A DNA stretch of 64,000 nt from Thiothrix sp. (GTDB lineage: Bacteria; Pseudomonadota; Gammaproteobacteria; Thiotrichales; Thiotrichaceae): assembly GCA_008015155.1 (NCBI GenBank), contig SSFA01000022.1:62001-126000 (forward strand), given 5' to 3'. Positions 53,783 through 63,822 of this stretch are shown here, piece by piece. Below the pieces are notes generated by a model, which was given only the letters and a program-made list of their open reading frames with translations, made no database searches and was not told the origin of the DNA. Made by a program: the position numbers and the translations under genes. Position 1 is the stretch's first letter. Each line of letters opens with the position of its first letter.

Positions 53783-54505
53783 TTAGTGTAGATGACTGGA
53801 AATGTCTAAGTATTGTTTTAAAGTAGCTATATAGTTAATTTTTATTTTTATAAAATCAGTAAACATCTCTAATTCTTCGGCATATTCAATAGCTTTCTTT
53901 GATTGCCCACCTATGGTTAGCCGCTTAATAGTATTTAATTGATTTTTAAAGCTAACTATATTTTTAGTTGAAAATTGATTGACAAGATTCTTTTTTGCTG
54001 CGCTATTGTAAGTCTCAAAGTTTATATCAGTATCTTTAAAATACGTCTCATACTGAGCAATATCAAGTTTATATTTATCAATCGCAGCTTTTAGTTCTTG
54101 TAGCCGTGTTCTTGTATAGGTGGCAGGTGGTAGGTCTCTATCTGGTGGGTAGGGGTTTATTAAATAAGGTATTTTTATAAGTCCACAATTTTTTTCTAAC
54201 CACTCCTCAACTTCTTCATGTGTGCCCACAAATAAAAAGGTACAAGTGTCCTTGTATTGCTGGGTAACTAAGCGGCTTGCATTATACAAATCATATTTGT
54301 AGCAATGTTGAACTCTATTTTCGCCATGATGAGTAAGGTTAAGGCCTTGAAATATTTGGTTTTCTGCAAAAAAATTTGGATTTTGACTTTTTGCCCAAGC
54401 AGCTAAAACTTTATTAGCAGCTTTACGGTAGTTACCATTTTTAAGGTAAAAATTACGCAAAGAGGGCATGAAATCAGCATGTGTTTGGTACTGAATCATA
54501 TTCAC
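53783..54505 (-). CDS. RelE/ParE-like domain fused to coiled coil (island protein 2)
   Basis: A 240-residue AT-rich gene. The first ~105 residues follow a pattern seen in RelE/ParE-superfamily toxins and in the small domain at the start of some UvrD-like helicases: GLNLTHHGENRVQHCY, then NASRLVTQQYKDTCTFLFVG and THEEVEEWLEKN. After a YPPDRDLPP linker come two helical segments (TRTRLQELKAAIDKYKLDI and INYIATLKQYLDI). The C-terminal helix matches island protein 1. A toxin or RNA-binding role is only a suggestion. Confidence 0.6.
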   Translation of the reverse strand: MNMIQYQTHADFMPSLRNFYLKNGNYRKAANKVLAAWAKSQNPNFFAENQIFQGLNLTHHGENRVQHCYKYDLYNASRLVTQQYKDTCTFLFVGTHEEVEEWLEKNCGLIKIPYLINPYPPDRDLPPATYTRTRLQELKAAIDKYKLDIAQYETYFKDTDINFETYNSAAKKNLVNQFSTKNIVSFKNQLNTIKRLTIGGQSKKAIEYAEELEMFTDFIKIKINYIATLKQYLDISSHLH

Positions 54506-54664
54506 ACTCTATTATAGTTTTTAGGTAGGAGAGGGGCTAAAATACTCTTGCTACCCTTATTGGTTGATGAACTTCCAAGGTAAACTTAGAAGTTTATTTT
54601 ATATACTTATTGGCTAATTAACCAAATGAAGAAAACCATAAAAATGTTAAGATTAAATAAGAAT

Positions 54665-55279
54665 TTAATATTGATTAAGTAGTTTTTTGAATTCTTGGTC
54701 AGCTTGTTGATAGTATTTTTGAAAATACTGATGATTCTTATAAACTTCTTTTAAATCTTCTAAAATTTTTATCTTTTGGGCACGGATTTCGATTAAATCA
54801 AGCTCTGCACGCATTGAATCAATAAGAGGCGGTAAACCTTTATAGTCAGCTTGTGAAAGTTCATTCAAACGATTTACTAGATTAGTATAGTGTTTTCCAC
54901 GGATGCAACCATTCATAGTGTCAAGTTGTTGTGTGACTGTTTGTTCATCTTCAGGTAAACCTTCTACTTGATCTTCAACAACTTGTTCCGAGAGTTGAAG
55001 TAGTCGTTGATGGTGTTGCTCTATTTGTCGTTGTGTTTCAGTAATTTTAAGCTCTAATTCTTTTTTAGACTGGCCCGCACGCATTACTGCTGCAGCTAGA
55101 ATTTGGTAGGCATTGTTTACACGTACTATTGTAGGGTCACGTGCTTCATTAATTTGGAACTCTGGATCGATGAGTTCAGGGGAGCTATCTATAGCTTTAT
55201 CATTAAATATTTGATTTTCAAAGATATTATCTTGGAATTGATTATCTTGATGAGTCAAATTGCCATCAAAGGGAGTCAT
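54665..55279 (-). CDS. Unrecognised coiled-coil protein (island protein 3)
   Basis: A 204-residue acidic protein, not recognised. After a disordered Asn/Asp-rich start (about 40 residues), the rest is helical: KKELELKITETQRQIEQHH, LVNRLNELSQADYKG, and IEIRAQKIKILEDLKEVYKN. The last two resemble the coiled-coil pattern of island proteins 1 and 2. AT-rich with rather rare codon choices against the neighbours. It is 159 bp upstream of protein 2 and could be the first gene of the island. A complete IS element starts 168 bp upstream. Confidence 0.65.
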   Translation of the reverse strand: MTPFDGNLTHQDNQFQDNIFENQIFNDKAIDSSPELIDPEFQINEARDPTIVRVNNAYQILAAAVMRAGQSKKELELKITETQRQIEQHHQRLLQLSEQVVEDQVEGLPEDEQTVTQQLDTMNGCIRGKHYTNLVNRLNELSQADYKGLPPLIDSMRAELDLIEIRAQKIKILEDLKEVYKNHQYFQKYYQQADQEFKKLLNQY

Positions 55280-55447
55280 CGTATGCGCCTTCTTATAGTT
55301 GATTGAATTGGTCTTTAAATATTATTTATTATGGGTGGAGCTATCAATTCCTAAAGATAAGCGGTGAATAAAGATTTACCTAAAGATACATAAAATTACT
55401 GCGCTGCTGGATTTATTAAATTTTATCATAAATTTGAACAGTTCATT

Positions 55448-55464
55448 AGACCTCTTTCATAAAT
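55448..55464. repeat. Left terminal inverted repeat of the IS element
   Basis: The 17-base end AGACCTCTTTCATAAAT, reverse-complementary to 56343-56359. Confidence 0.9.
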
Positions 55465-55531
55465 GAAAAATAGCCTCTGGAAGTTGGAAACTTGAGCGAC
55501 TGGATGGAGTCTGTTTTGGCATACTGAGGGG

Positions 55532-56343
55532 ATGAAATATGAAACGATCCAATCCCTCAGTAACCCACAAATGAAACGCTTAGTGGGTATCGAATGGTCA
55601 ACCTTCCACGCGATGTTGAAGGTACTGCAGCAGAATCAGGGTCGCCGAGGTCGTCCCCCGAAACTGAGCCTCGCCGATCAGCTCCTGATGAGCTTGAGCT
55701 ATTGGCGAGAGTACCGCACCTTATTTCATGTTGCCTTGAGCTATGGCGTGAGTGAGCCGAGTGCCTCTAGGATCATTCGCTCGGTGGAGAATCAGTTGAT
55801 TCAGTCAGGCTTATTTTCCTTACCGAAGAAACTCCCTCAAGGTCAAGGCGTGGACTGGGAGGTTGTGATCGTGGATGCCACGGACCTTGAAATAGAACGT
55901 CCGCAAAAAAACAGCGCCGTTACTACAGTGGCAAACACAAAGCGCATACGCTCAAAGCCCAGATAGTCATTCACTATTGCACGGGACAGATTCTGAGTAC
56001 AGCCTATGCAGCGGGAGCGGTTCACGACTTCAAGCTTTTGAAGCGAACCCTGAAGACCTTACCGCGTCCGGTGCGGATACTGGCCGATAAAGGGTATCAA
56101 GGGCTGCAGCGCCTCCGTATTCCTTGTGTAGTGCCGACCAAGGGACATGCGCGGAAGAAACCTCCCCTGTGGAAAGCGATTGAGCGCGTCTTACGTCGAC
56201 GGCGGGTTCGGGTAGAGCATGTTTTTGCGCGGTTGAAACGCTTTCGGATACTTGCCTCACGCTATCGGAATCGGCGTCAACGATTGGCGTTGCGCTTTAA
56301 CTTAATTGCGGGCATTTACAACTTTGAATTGGCTAAAAAGTGA
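55532..56343 (+). CDS. IS5-family DDE transposase, -1 frameshift
   Basis: About 270 residues when the two frames are joined. The first frame (55532-55966) holds SYWREYRTLFHVALSYGVSE and the first Asp in VVIVDATDLEIERP (Asp115). The second frame picks up within the heptamer A-AAA-AAC at 55906-55912, so KNSAV becomes KKQRRYYSGKHKAHTLKAQI. It then has RILADKGYQG (second Asp) and VRVEHVFARLKRF (Glu). The A-run is the expected place for programmed -1 frameshifting, so this is probably normal rather than a broken gene. Confidence 0.9.
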
Positions 56344-56359
56344 TTTATGAAAGAGGTCT
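56343..56359. repeat. Right terminal inverted repeat of the IS element
   Basis: The 17-base end ATTTATGAAAGAGGTCT, matching the left end. It overlaps the last base of the transposase stop codon. Confidence 0.9.
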
Positions 56360-56459
56360 ATTGAAGTCTAATAACTAGATAAACTTGAGAGCTATTAGTT
56401 CTAGTCAGCTTAATCAGTTTTAGGCAAAATAAGCACCTCTTATTTTCCTGCAGGGCTGA

Positions 56460-57482
<1,023 letters not shown>

Positions 57483-57575
57483 ACCTAGCATTCAGCGAAG
57501 GTTTCACCGTTTGTCGGGAAAATGGGCGAGTAAAATGCTTAGGCTAATTGATAAAAAGTAAACGAGGCTTAACCC

Positions 57576-58295
57576 ATGTTAGAAATAATTATAGCGGGCG
57601 GTGTGATGATGATTCCGATCATTCTCGCTTCTATTATAGCCCTGGCTATTATCTTTGAACGCTTTTGGGCTTTGCGCCGCAGCAAGGTGATGCCCGTTGC
57701 AGATATCGAAATGGCGCGTAAATTAGCTGAAGCAGGGCAAGTTCCAAAAAACGCTATTGATAATTTAGGCTCGAGTTCAGTGGTAGGGAGTGTACTTGCC
57801 ACTGGCTTAGCCAGTAGCAATCTACCGCGCCATGTCATGAAAGAAAATCTTGAAGAGTCAGGGCGACATGCAGTGCATCGCTTAGAACGCTATTTGCCAG
57901 CTCTTGCTACTATTGGCTCAATCTCACCCTTGATGGGTTTATTAGGCACTGTATTCGGTATGATTAGCTCCTTTAGCCAAATCTCTAAAGCAGGCGCTGG
58001 TGACCCAGCAGCGGTAGCAGGCGGTATTTCTGAGGCCTTAATTACCACAGCTGCAGGCTTGGTAGTGGCTTTAATAGCGGTTATTTTCCACCGGCTCTTA
58101 AAAGCTAAAGTCGATAATTATGTCATCGGCATGGAGCAGGAAGCGATTAAACTGATTGAAATTGTTAATCAAAATAACAGCCGGCGTGCGCCTACAAATC
58201 TTGCTCCTAGTTCAGTGCAACCTAGTGTGAGTGCGAGCGAAAAAGCGGCGGCTGCGATTGCGGCAGCTCGTCAACGTATGGCGAGTGGAGCTTAA
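57576..58295 (+). CDS. exbB: ExbB/TolQ-family proton channel protein
   Basis: A 239-residue MotA/TolQ/ExbB protein with three spans. The N-terminal MMIPIILASIIALAIIFERF and the pair LATIGSISPLMGLLGTVFGM / ALITTAAGLVVALIAVIFHR are characteristic. It sits 3 bp upstream of exbD, with no tonB in the window. The block continues with msbA and lpxK, a grouping common in gammaproteobacteria, where this pair is encoded with lipid A genes. Confidence 0.92.
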   Translation: MLEIIIAGGVMMIPIILASIIALAIIFERFWALRRSKVMPVADIEMARKLAEAGQVPKNAIDNLGSSSVVGSVLATGLASSNLPRHVMKENLEESGRHAVHRLERYLPALATIGSISPLMGLLGTVFGMISSFSQISKAGAGDPAAVAGGISEALITTAAGLVVALIAVIFHRLLKAKVDNYVIGMEQEAIKLIEIVNQNNSRRAPTNLAPSSVQPSVSASEKAAAAIAAARQRMASGA

Positions 58296-58298
58296 AAA

Positions 58299-58727
58299 AT
58301 GAAGTTTCGTTCGCGAGAATCCAGTAATGTTGATGTTGATTTAACATCGATGATTGACGTGGTGTTTTTGCTGCTGATCTTTTTTATGGTGACGACGACT
58401 TTCAACCATAATTCAGCTTTGAAAATTGCCTTACCAACGGCTCGTAAAAACCCACAAACCCAAAATCTGCAAAATAAAATCGAGCTACTGATTGACAGTC
58501 AAGGACGTTATTATGTAAATGGGCGGGAAGTTTTGAATACCCAACCCGAGACCCTCTTTCAAGCGATGACTGAAGTCTTAAATACTCTGCAGGGTACACC
58601 TGCACTGGTGATCTCTGCGGATGCTAATGCCAATTACCAAGCCGTTGTTACCGCGATGGATATTGCAGGACGCTTAGGTTTAACCAATTTCTCGATGGCG
58701 ACTACCCAAGCTGAGCGGCAGAAGTAG
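58299..58727 (+). CDS. exbD: ExbD/TolR-family protein
   Basis: A 142-residue protein with one N-terminal span. DVDLTSMIDVVFLLLIFFMV carries the conserved Asp of the proton channel in this family. The rest is a periplasmic domain, with a final ISADANANYQAVVTAMD typical of ExbD/TolR. Between exbB (3 bp) and msbA (5 bp). Confidence 0.93.
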   Translation: MKFRSRESSNVDVDLTSMIDVVFLLLIFFMVTTTFNHNSALKIALPTARKNPQTQNLQNKIELLIDSQGRYYVNGREVLNTQPETLFQAMTEVLNTLQGTPALVISADANANYQAVVTAMDIAGRLGLTNFSMATTQAERQK

Positions 58728-58732
58728 TAGGC

Positions 58733-60493
58733 ATGTCTCAAGCCCCACGAATTGCTGGTTTACAAGTCTATCGACGTTTGGCCAGCTATTCTTTACGTTA
58801 TTGGCCTTATCTTAGCTTTGCGGTGCTTGGCTTATTAATCAGTGCCATCACCCAGCCGATGTTTGCTTACATCATGGGGCCTTTGTTAGATAAAGCTATT
58901 TTACAGCGTGATCCGGACGTCATTGCCTGGTTGCCGTTGGGCATCATGGGCATCTTTCTCTTACGCGGAGCAGCGATGTTTGTGGCTGGCTATTTCATGG
59001 GACTCGTCGGGCGGAGTGTCGTGCAACAGATTCGCGGCGATGTCTTTAATCATTTATTACGCCTACCCGTGCCTTACTTCCAACAGCACAGTGCTGGCAG
59101 TTTGCTCGCGCATTTGACGTTTTACACCGATCAGTTGGCGACTGCAGCGACGCGCGGAATCACAGTGTTAATTCAAGAAACTGCCACGATTATTGGTCTC
59201 TTAGCCTTAATGTTTTACCGCAGTTGGCAGCTAAGTTTAGGCTTAATTATTATTCTACCTTTGATTACGTTAGTGATTTTGTATGCAACCAAACGCTTAC
59301 GGCGTTTAAGCCAACAAGTGCAAAACTCGATGGGTGAAGTGACGCAAATTAGTAATGAGCTGGTACAGGGTTACAAAGTAGTACGGATTTTTAATGGCGA
59401 GCAATATGAAGCAGAGCGCTTTAAAAAAGCCAATGAGCATAATATGCAGCTTGAAATGAAGCGCTTATTGACTGAGTTATTATCGACGCCTTTAGTACAG
59501 TTTTTAGTGGCAGTCGCTTTAGCCGCAATTGTGTATATCGCCACCCGAGAAAGTACGCTTGAAACATTGTCGCCTGGCATTTTTATGTCCTTTATTTTGG
59601 CGATGATTATGTTGCTGACTCCTTTACGGAATCTCACTCAATTAAATGGGCAATTGCAGCGTGGAATAGCAGCTGGAGAAAGTATTTTTCAACTCCTCGA
59701 TGAGCCTGCTGAGCGCGATCAAGGTACTCGTGATTTACAGCAATGCGAGGGTAAACTAGTTTTTAAAAACGTGAGCTTCACTTATCCAAACACTTCTAAG
59801 CCGGTTCTAAAAAATATCTCGTTTACTGTGAATCCGGGGCAAAAAATTGCTTTAGTAGGGCGTTCAGGCAGCGGTAAAACGACCTTAGTCAATTTATTAG
59901 TGCGCTTTTACGATTATCAAACAGGGCAAATTGAATTAGATGGTATTCCTTTGCCAGAACTTAGTTTGCAAGCTTTACGGCGGCAGATGGCTTATGTTGG
60001 TCAAGATATTGTGCTGTTCAATGACACAATTAAAAACAATATTGCTTATGGCGAAATGCAAACAGCGCCTTTAGAAAAGATTCGTGCTGCAGCGGAAGCC
60101 GCGCATGCTTTGGAGTTCATTGAGCAGTTGCCCCAAGGTTTGGATACTGTGATTGGCGATAATGGAGTCTTGCTATCCGGCGGGCAACGTCAGCGTTTAG
60201 CGATTGCGCGGGCTATTTTATCCGAAGCACCGATTTTGATTTTAGATGAGGCGACTTCCGCCTTAGATACTGAGTCTGAGCGGCATATCAAAGCAGGTCT
60301 AGAACATCTTTTACAAGGCCGCACCACCTTAATGATAGCCCATCGTCTATCTACCATTGAAAACGCAGATTGTATTTTAGTGATGCAAGAGGGCGAAATT
60401 ATTGAGTCAGGTACGCATGCAGAGTTGCTAGCTTTAAATGCACAGTACGCTCGCTTGCATTCCATGCAGTTCTCGGAAACAGCGCCAACATGA
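58733..60493 (+). CDS. msbA: Lipid A export ATP-binding/permease protein MsbA
   Basis: A 586-residue half-transporter with six spans and a C-terminal ATPase. Walker A LVGRSGSGKTTLVNLL (about residue 385), signature LLSGGQRQRLAIARAI, and Walker B ILILDEATSALD are intact. It flips core-lipid A across the inner membrane. It overlaps lpxK by 4 bases, the classic msbA-lpxK pair. Confidence 0.95.
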   Translation: MSQAPRIAGLQVYRRLASYSLRYWPYLSFAVLGLLISAITQPMFAYIMGPLLDKAILQRDPDVIAWLPLGIMGIFLLRGAAMFVAGYFMGLVGRSVVQQIRGDVFNHLLRLPVPYFQQHSAGSLLAHLTFYTDQLATAATRGITVLIQETATIIGLLALMFYRSWQLSLGLIIILPLITLVILYATKRLRRLSQQVQNSMGEVTQISNELVQGYKVVRIFNGEQYEAERFKKANEHNMQLEMKRLLTELLSTPLVQFLVAVALAAIVYIATRESTLETLSPGIFMSFILAMIMLLTPLRNLTQLNGQLQRGIAAGESIFQLLDEPAERDQGTRDLQQCEGKLVFKNVSFTYPNTSKPVLKNISFTVNPGQKIALVGRSGSGKTTLVNLLVRFYDYQTGQIELDGIPLPELSLQALRRQMAYVGQDIVLFNDTIKNNIAYGEMQTAPLEKIRAAAEAAHALEFIEQLPQGLDTVIGDNGVLLSGGQRQRLAIARAILSEAPILILDEATSALDTESERHIKAGLEHLLQGRTTLMIAHRLSTIENADCILVMQEGEIIESGTHAELLALNAQYARLHSMQFSETAPT

Positions 60494-61494
60494 CTGCTAT
60501 TCAGCAAGGCTTAGCAGCTTGGTTTGATTCAGTTTGGTATGGAAATCGTCCACTGGCACGCACTATGCTAAGTCCATTGAGTTATCTCTTCTGCTACCTC
60601 GCTAAACAGCGGCGGGCTAAATTGAGTTTAGAACAGCAAACTTTCCCGGTGCCAGTGTTGGTGGTGGGTAATATCACCGTGGGCGGCACAGGTAAAACAC
60701 CTTTGGTCATTTGGTTGATTGAACAGCTTCGTATAGCAGGTTATCGGCCTGGGGTGGTGGGTCGTGGCTTTGGTGGCAAGCACATAGGAGTAAAGCTCGT
60801 ACGCGCTCATGATGCTGCCAGTGAAGTAGGTGATGAGCCTTTATTAATCGTCCAACGTACGGCAGCGCCCTTAGTGGTTGGCAAAGATCGGAATGCAGCC
60901 ATTGCGCATTTACTGGCGCAGACTGACTCTAATCTAGTGATTTCTGATGATGGTTTGCAGCATTATCGCATGAAACGTGATCTAGAAATTGCCGTAGTCG
61001 ATGGGGCTAGACGCTTTGGTAATGGCTATTGTTTGCCTGCAGGGCCTTTACGCGAAAAGCCCAAGCGTTTAACAGAATGTGATTTTATTGTGAGTAATGG
61101 CGCTGCACAGTCAGGTGAAACTGCTATGCAAATCCGTGGCGCGAATTTGCGATCTTTAGTGGGAGCTGAGCAACAAACTCTCAGTTTACTGCAAGGAAAA
61201 ACAGTGCATGCAGTAACCGGTATTGGCAATCCAGCACGGTTTTTTAATAGTTTGAAGCAAGCAGGTTTGAACTTAATCGAGCATGCTTTTCCTGATCATC
61301 ATCAGTTTACCGCCAGTGATTTAAGCTTTCAGGATGATTTACCGATACTGATGACGGAGAAAGATGCGGTAAAATGTCGAGACTTTCCGGCAGAGCTAAC
61401 GCATAAGGCTTGGTATTTGCCGATTGAAGCCCATTTAGATGCGGTGTTTGCAGAAAAAATCATGCGACGCCTTAAGGAGCTAGCACATGGATAG
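60490..61494 (+). CDS. lpxK: Tetraacyldisaccharide 4'-kinase LpxK
   Basis: A 334-residue lipid A kinase. The P-loop is [20 protein letters not shown], with the [19 protein letters not shown] segment and VGRGFGGKH after it. It phosphorylates the 4' position of the lipid A disaccharide. It is followed by the Trm112-type gene with an 8-base overlap. Confidence 0.95.
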   Translation: MTAIQQGLAAWFDSVWYGNRPLARTMLSPLSYLFCYLAKQRRAKLSLEQQTFPVPVLVVGNITVGGTGKTPLVIWLIEQLRIAGYRPGVVGRGFGGKHIGVKLVRAHDAASEVGDEPLLIVQRTAAPLVVGKDRNAAIAHLLAQTDSNLVISDDGLQHYRMKRDLEIAVVDGARRFGNGYCLPAGPLREKPKRLTECDFIVSNGAAQSGETAMQIRGANLRSLVGAEQQTLSLLQGKTVHAVTGIGNPARFFNSLKQAGLNLIEHAFPDHHQFTASDLSFQDDLPILMTEKDAVKCRDFPAELTHKAWYLPIEAHLDAVFAEKIMRRLKELAHG

Positions 61495-61678
61495 AAAGTT
61501 ATTAGACATTCTGGTTTGCCCGGTCACGAAGGGGAAACTGGTTTATGATAAAGAGGCACAAGAATTAATTTCTAAAGCAGCACGTTTGGCTTATCCCATT
61601 AAGAATGGCACGCCTGTGATGTTAGAGGAAGAAGCCCGGGAGCTGACTCAAGCCGAACTAGAGAGCTTGGCAGAATGA
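61487..61678 (+). CDS. Trm112-family small protein (YcaR-like)
   Basis: A 63-residue protein that starts with [19 protein letters not shown] and ends with [17 protein letters not shown], typical of the Trm112/YcaR family. Bacterial members lie between lpxK and kdsB, as here. It is translationally coupled to both neighbours (overlaps of 8 and 4 bases). Role not settled; eukaryotic relatives activate methyltransferases. Confidence 0.9.
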   Translation: MDRKLLDILVCPVTKGKLVYDKEAQELISKAARLAYPIKNGTPVMLEEEARELTQAELESLAE

Positions 61679-62427
61679 AACCAGTTTTAGTGATACCTAC
61701 GCGCTATGGCTCAACACGCTTACCCGCTAAAGCCTTACGTTTACTAAAAGGCAAGCCTTTGGTACAGCATGTCTATGAGCGTGCCATTCAGGCGCAAGCT
61801 GCTTTTGAGACGATTGTTATAGCGACTGATGATCAGCGCATTCAAGAAGTCTGTGAGGGCTTTGGCGCCACCGTATGTATGACTTCAACCGCGCATGAAA
61901 CGGGTAGTGATCGTTTAGCCGAAGTGACGCAAATTTATGGCTGGGCGGATGAACAAGTGGTGGTTAACCTGCAAGGGGATGAGCCCTTAACGCCAGTCGA
62001 AAACCTCTATCAATTAGCGAATAATCTACAATCCCATCCTGAAGCGATGATTGCGACTCTCGGTACACCCTTGCAAGCGGAGCATGAATTAACTGATCCG
62101 AATATTGTCAAAGTTGTTAAAGATAGGAGTGGATTAGCGCTTTACTTCAGTCGTGCACCGATTCCTTTTCAGCGCGATGCTGCCAAACCAGGCAACTATT
62201 TAGCTAATCAGTATGCCTTACGCCATGTGGGAATGTATGCGTATCGGGCTGAATTCTTGAAAGCTTTTGCTCGTTTAGAGCCTTGTCTGCTTGAGCAATT
62301 GGAGAAATTAGAGCAACTGCGTGCTTTGTATTATGGCTACCGCATTCATGTCGATTTGGCTCAAAAAATTCCAGGGCCGGGTGTTGATACTGAAGTGGAT
62401 TTACAGCTAGTGGAAAGCTTAGTTTGA
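61675..62427 (+). CDS. kdsB: 3-deoxy-manno-octulosonate cytidylyltransferase KdsB
   Basis: A 250-residue enzyme that makes CMP-Kdo for lipopolysaccharide. The nucleotide loop [21 protein letters not shown] and [12 protein letters not shown], plus [12 protein letters not shown] and the final [12 protein letters not shown], are all present. End of the exbB-exbD-msbA-lpxK-trm112-kdsB operon. Confidence 0.96.
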   Translation: MKPVLVIPTRYGSTRLPAKALRLLKGKPLVQHVYERAIQAQAAFETIVIATDDQRIQEVCEGFGATVCMTSTAHETGSDRLAEVTQIYGWADEQVVVNLQGDEPLTPVENLYQLANNLQSHPEAMIATLGTPLQAEHELTDPNIVKVVKDRSGLALYFSRAPIPFQRDAAKPGNYLANQYALRHVGMYAYRAEFLKAFARLEPCLLEQLEKLEQLRALYYGYRIHVDLAQKIPGPGVDTEVDLQLVESLV

Positions 62428-62500
62428 TTGAAACAGCTGCTAATTAGCCTCTTATCAGCCCGATCGAGACTCTAGCTGTGGCAGGTCTATACTGCTTGAT

Positions 62501-62531
62501 AGGAAAGGTAGCATTAGGGTAAACCTTTCCT
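62501..62531. promoter_or_regulatory. Inverted repeat downstream of kdsB
   Basis: AGGAAAGGT (62501-62509) and ACCTTTCCT (62523-62531), a perfect 9-bp stem with a 13-nt loop. It lacks a T tract (CCTTAAATAG follows). It may be a weak terminator for kdsB or an element in front of the small membrane protein gene at 62585. Confidence 0.4.
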
Positions 62532-62584
62532 TAAATAGAATAATTATAAGACTCAGTATAGCCATCAAATAAAAGGAGGCTATC

Positions 62585-62701
62585 ATGCACAAATACCCAG
62601 AATCCGTTTTCGAACCCTTAGCCAGTGTACGCATGCTAGTCTATGTACTGCTCATAGCGCTAGTGTTGGTTACAGGCGGGCTAATTTGCTTAGTGGCTTA
62701 A
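62585..62701 (+). CDS. Small single-span membrane protein, 38 residues
   Basis: The frame starts with ATG at 62585 after a near-perfect Shine-Dalgarno (AAAGGAGG, 62573-62580). The protein has a polar start (MHKYPESVFEPLASVR) and one long hydrophobic helix (MLVYVLLIALVLVTGGLICL). It overlaps the stop of the convergent ABC permease by 4 bases. It is short enough to be missed by most gene callers. No homologue recognised. Confidence 0.6.
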   Translation: MHKYPESVFEPLASVRMLVYVLLIALVLVTGGLICLVA

Positions 62702-63822
62702 TCTAAGGTTTTTCTAAACTTTTTCATGCCGATGAACATGACTACTAAGATGAAAATGCTGAGTGGCAGCAGGTGCGGCCATGCTTCATGCCACCCATTG
62801 CCTTTGAGCATAATGCCACGTACTAAACGTAAGAAATGCGTATTCGGCAAGATTTCGCCGATGATTTGCGCCCAGCGCGGCATGCCTTGAAAAGGAAACA
62901 TAAAGCCAGACAACAAAATAGACGGTAACAAAAAAAAGAAACTCATTTGCATGGCCTGAGTTTGATTGCGTACACTGCTAGAAATCGTAATGCCGATCGT
63001 TAAATTGGCAAAAATAAATACCATGACACTCAGCAGTAAAAGCCAAAAACTGCCTATAAAAGGTACATTAAAGAGTAGTTTTGCCATGGATAAAGTCACT
63101 GCCACTTGCACATAGCCAATTAAAATATAGGGCGCGATTTTACCGATCATGACTTCTAAAGGCTTGATAGGGGTAGCAAGTAGATTTTCCATCGTACCTT
63201 GTTCGACTTCACGTGTAATGCCTAAAGCAGTCATCATAATCATGGTCATGGTCAGAATGACGCCCATCAAGCCCGGAACTATATTGTATTGAGTAATTCC
63301 TTCAGGATTATAAAGACGGTGAATTTTTAGCTCAAAGTGATTAGCAGGTGTGGCTAGATAACTTAAAGGGCCCGTTAAATCATGCCGTAGCGCTGATTGG
63401 ACAAGTTGTGGCAAGCTGGCAATAGCGTTACCAGTGGCTGCTGGATCAGCAGCATCGGCTTCTAATAGCAAGCTTGGGTAGTCATTGCGAATGAGGTCAC
63501 GCTCAAAATTAGCCGGAATGGTTAAGACAAATTGTGTCTCACCTTTGGCTAGCATCTCAGCCGCTACTTGTGCATTCGCATCATTATTAACAATCTGAAA
63601 ATAGCCTGAATTTTGTAGTGCTTGTACCAAATTACGAGTCAAGCTACCTTGGTCATAAACCACGAGTACAGTATTCAGATGTTTAGGATCGGTATTAATC
63701 GCATAGCCAAACAGTAATAATTGCATGATTGGAATCCCCACCATCATTGCGAAAGTGAGCCGATCACGCCGCAACTGTAGAAACTCCTTGAGCATCATCG
63801 CCCATAAACGTTGCCAACTCAT
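62698..63822 (-). CDS. ABC-2 type exporter permease (YhhJ/YbhR-like)
   Basis: A 374-residue membrane protein. It has a first span with FAMMVGIPIMQLLLFGYAIN, a large extracytoplasmic loop (residues ~50-170), then five spans with GVILTMTMIMMTALGITREV, EQGTMENLLATPIKPLEVMI and LLPSILLSGFMFPFQGMP, typical for ABC-2 permeases that export drugs or large molecules. The start overlaps the stop of the ATPase gene (ATGA). The substrate cannot be told. Confidence 0.9.
   Translation of the reverse strand: MSWQRLWAMMLKEFLQLRRDRLTFAMMVGIPIMQLLLFGYAINTDPKHLNTVLVVYDQGSLTRNLVQALQNSGYFQIVNNDANAQVAAEMLAKGETQFVLTIPANFERDLIRNDYPSLLLEADAADPAATGNAIASLPQLVQSALRHDLTGPLSYLATPANHFELKIHRLYNPEGITQYNIVPGLMGVILTMTMIMMTALGITREVEQGTMENLLATPIKPLEVMIGKIAPYILIGYVQVAVTLSMAKLLFNVPFIGSFWLLLLSVMVFIFANLTIGITISSSVRNQTQAMQMSFFFLLPSILLSGFMFPFQGMPRWAQIIGEILPNTHFLRLVRGIMLKGNGWHEAWPHLLPLSIFILVVMFIGMKKFRKTLD

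Larger units (their letters stand above)
55448..56359 (+). mobile_element. Complete IS5-family insertion sequence with 3-bp target duplication
   Basis: A 912-bp element bounded by perfect 17-bp terminal inverted repeats AGACCTCTTTCATAAAT. It is flanked by ATT on both sides (55445-55447 and 56360-56362), which fits a 3-bp ANT duplication reported for the ISL2-type IS5 subgroup; a 2-bp TA reading of the same ends is also possible. It carries one transposase in two frames. All parts look intact, so it may be active. It separates the coiled-coil island from hemB. Confidence 0.9.

Noticed and set aside
55906..55912. Transposase read as a pseudogene because of its frameshift
   Set aside because: The shift is -1 at a classic slippery heptamer, and both frames carry intact family motifs, so programmed frameshifting is more likely.
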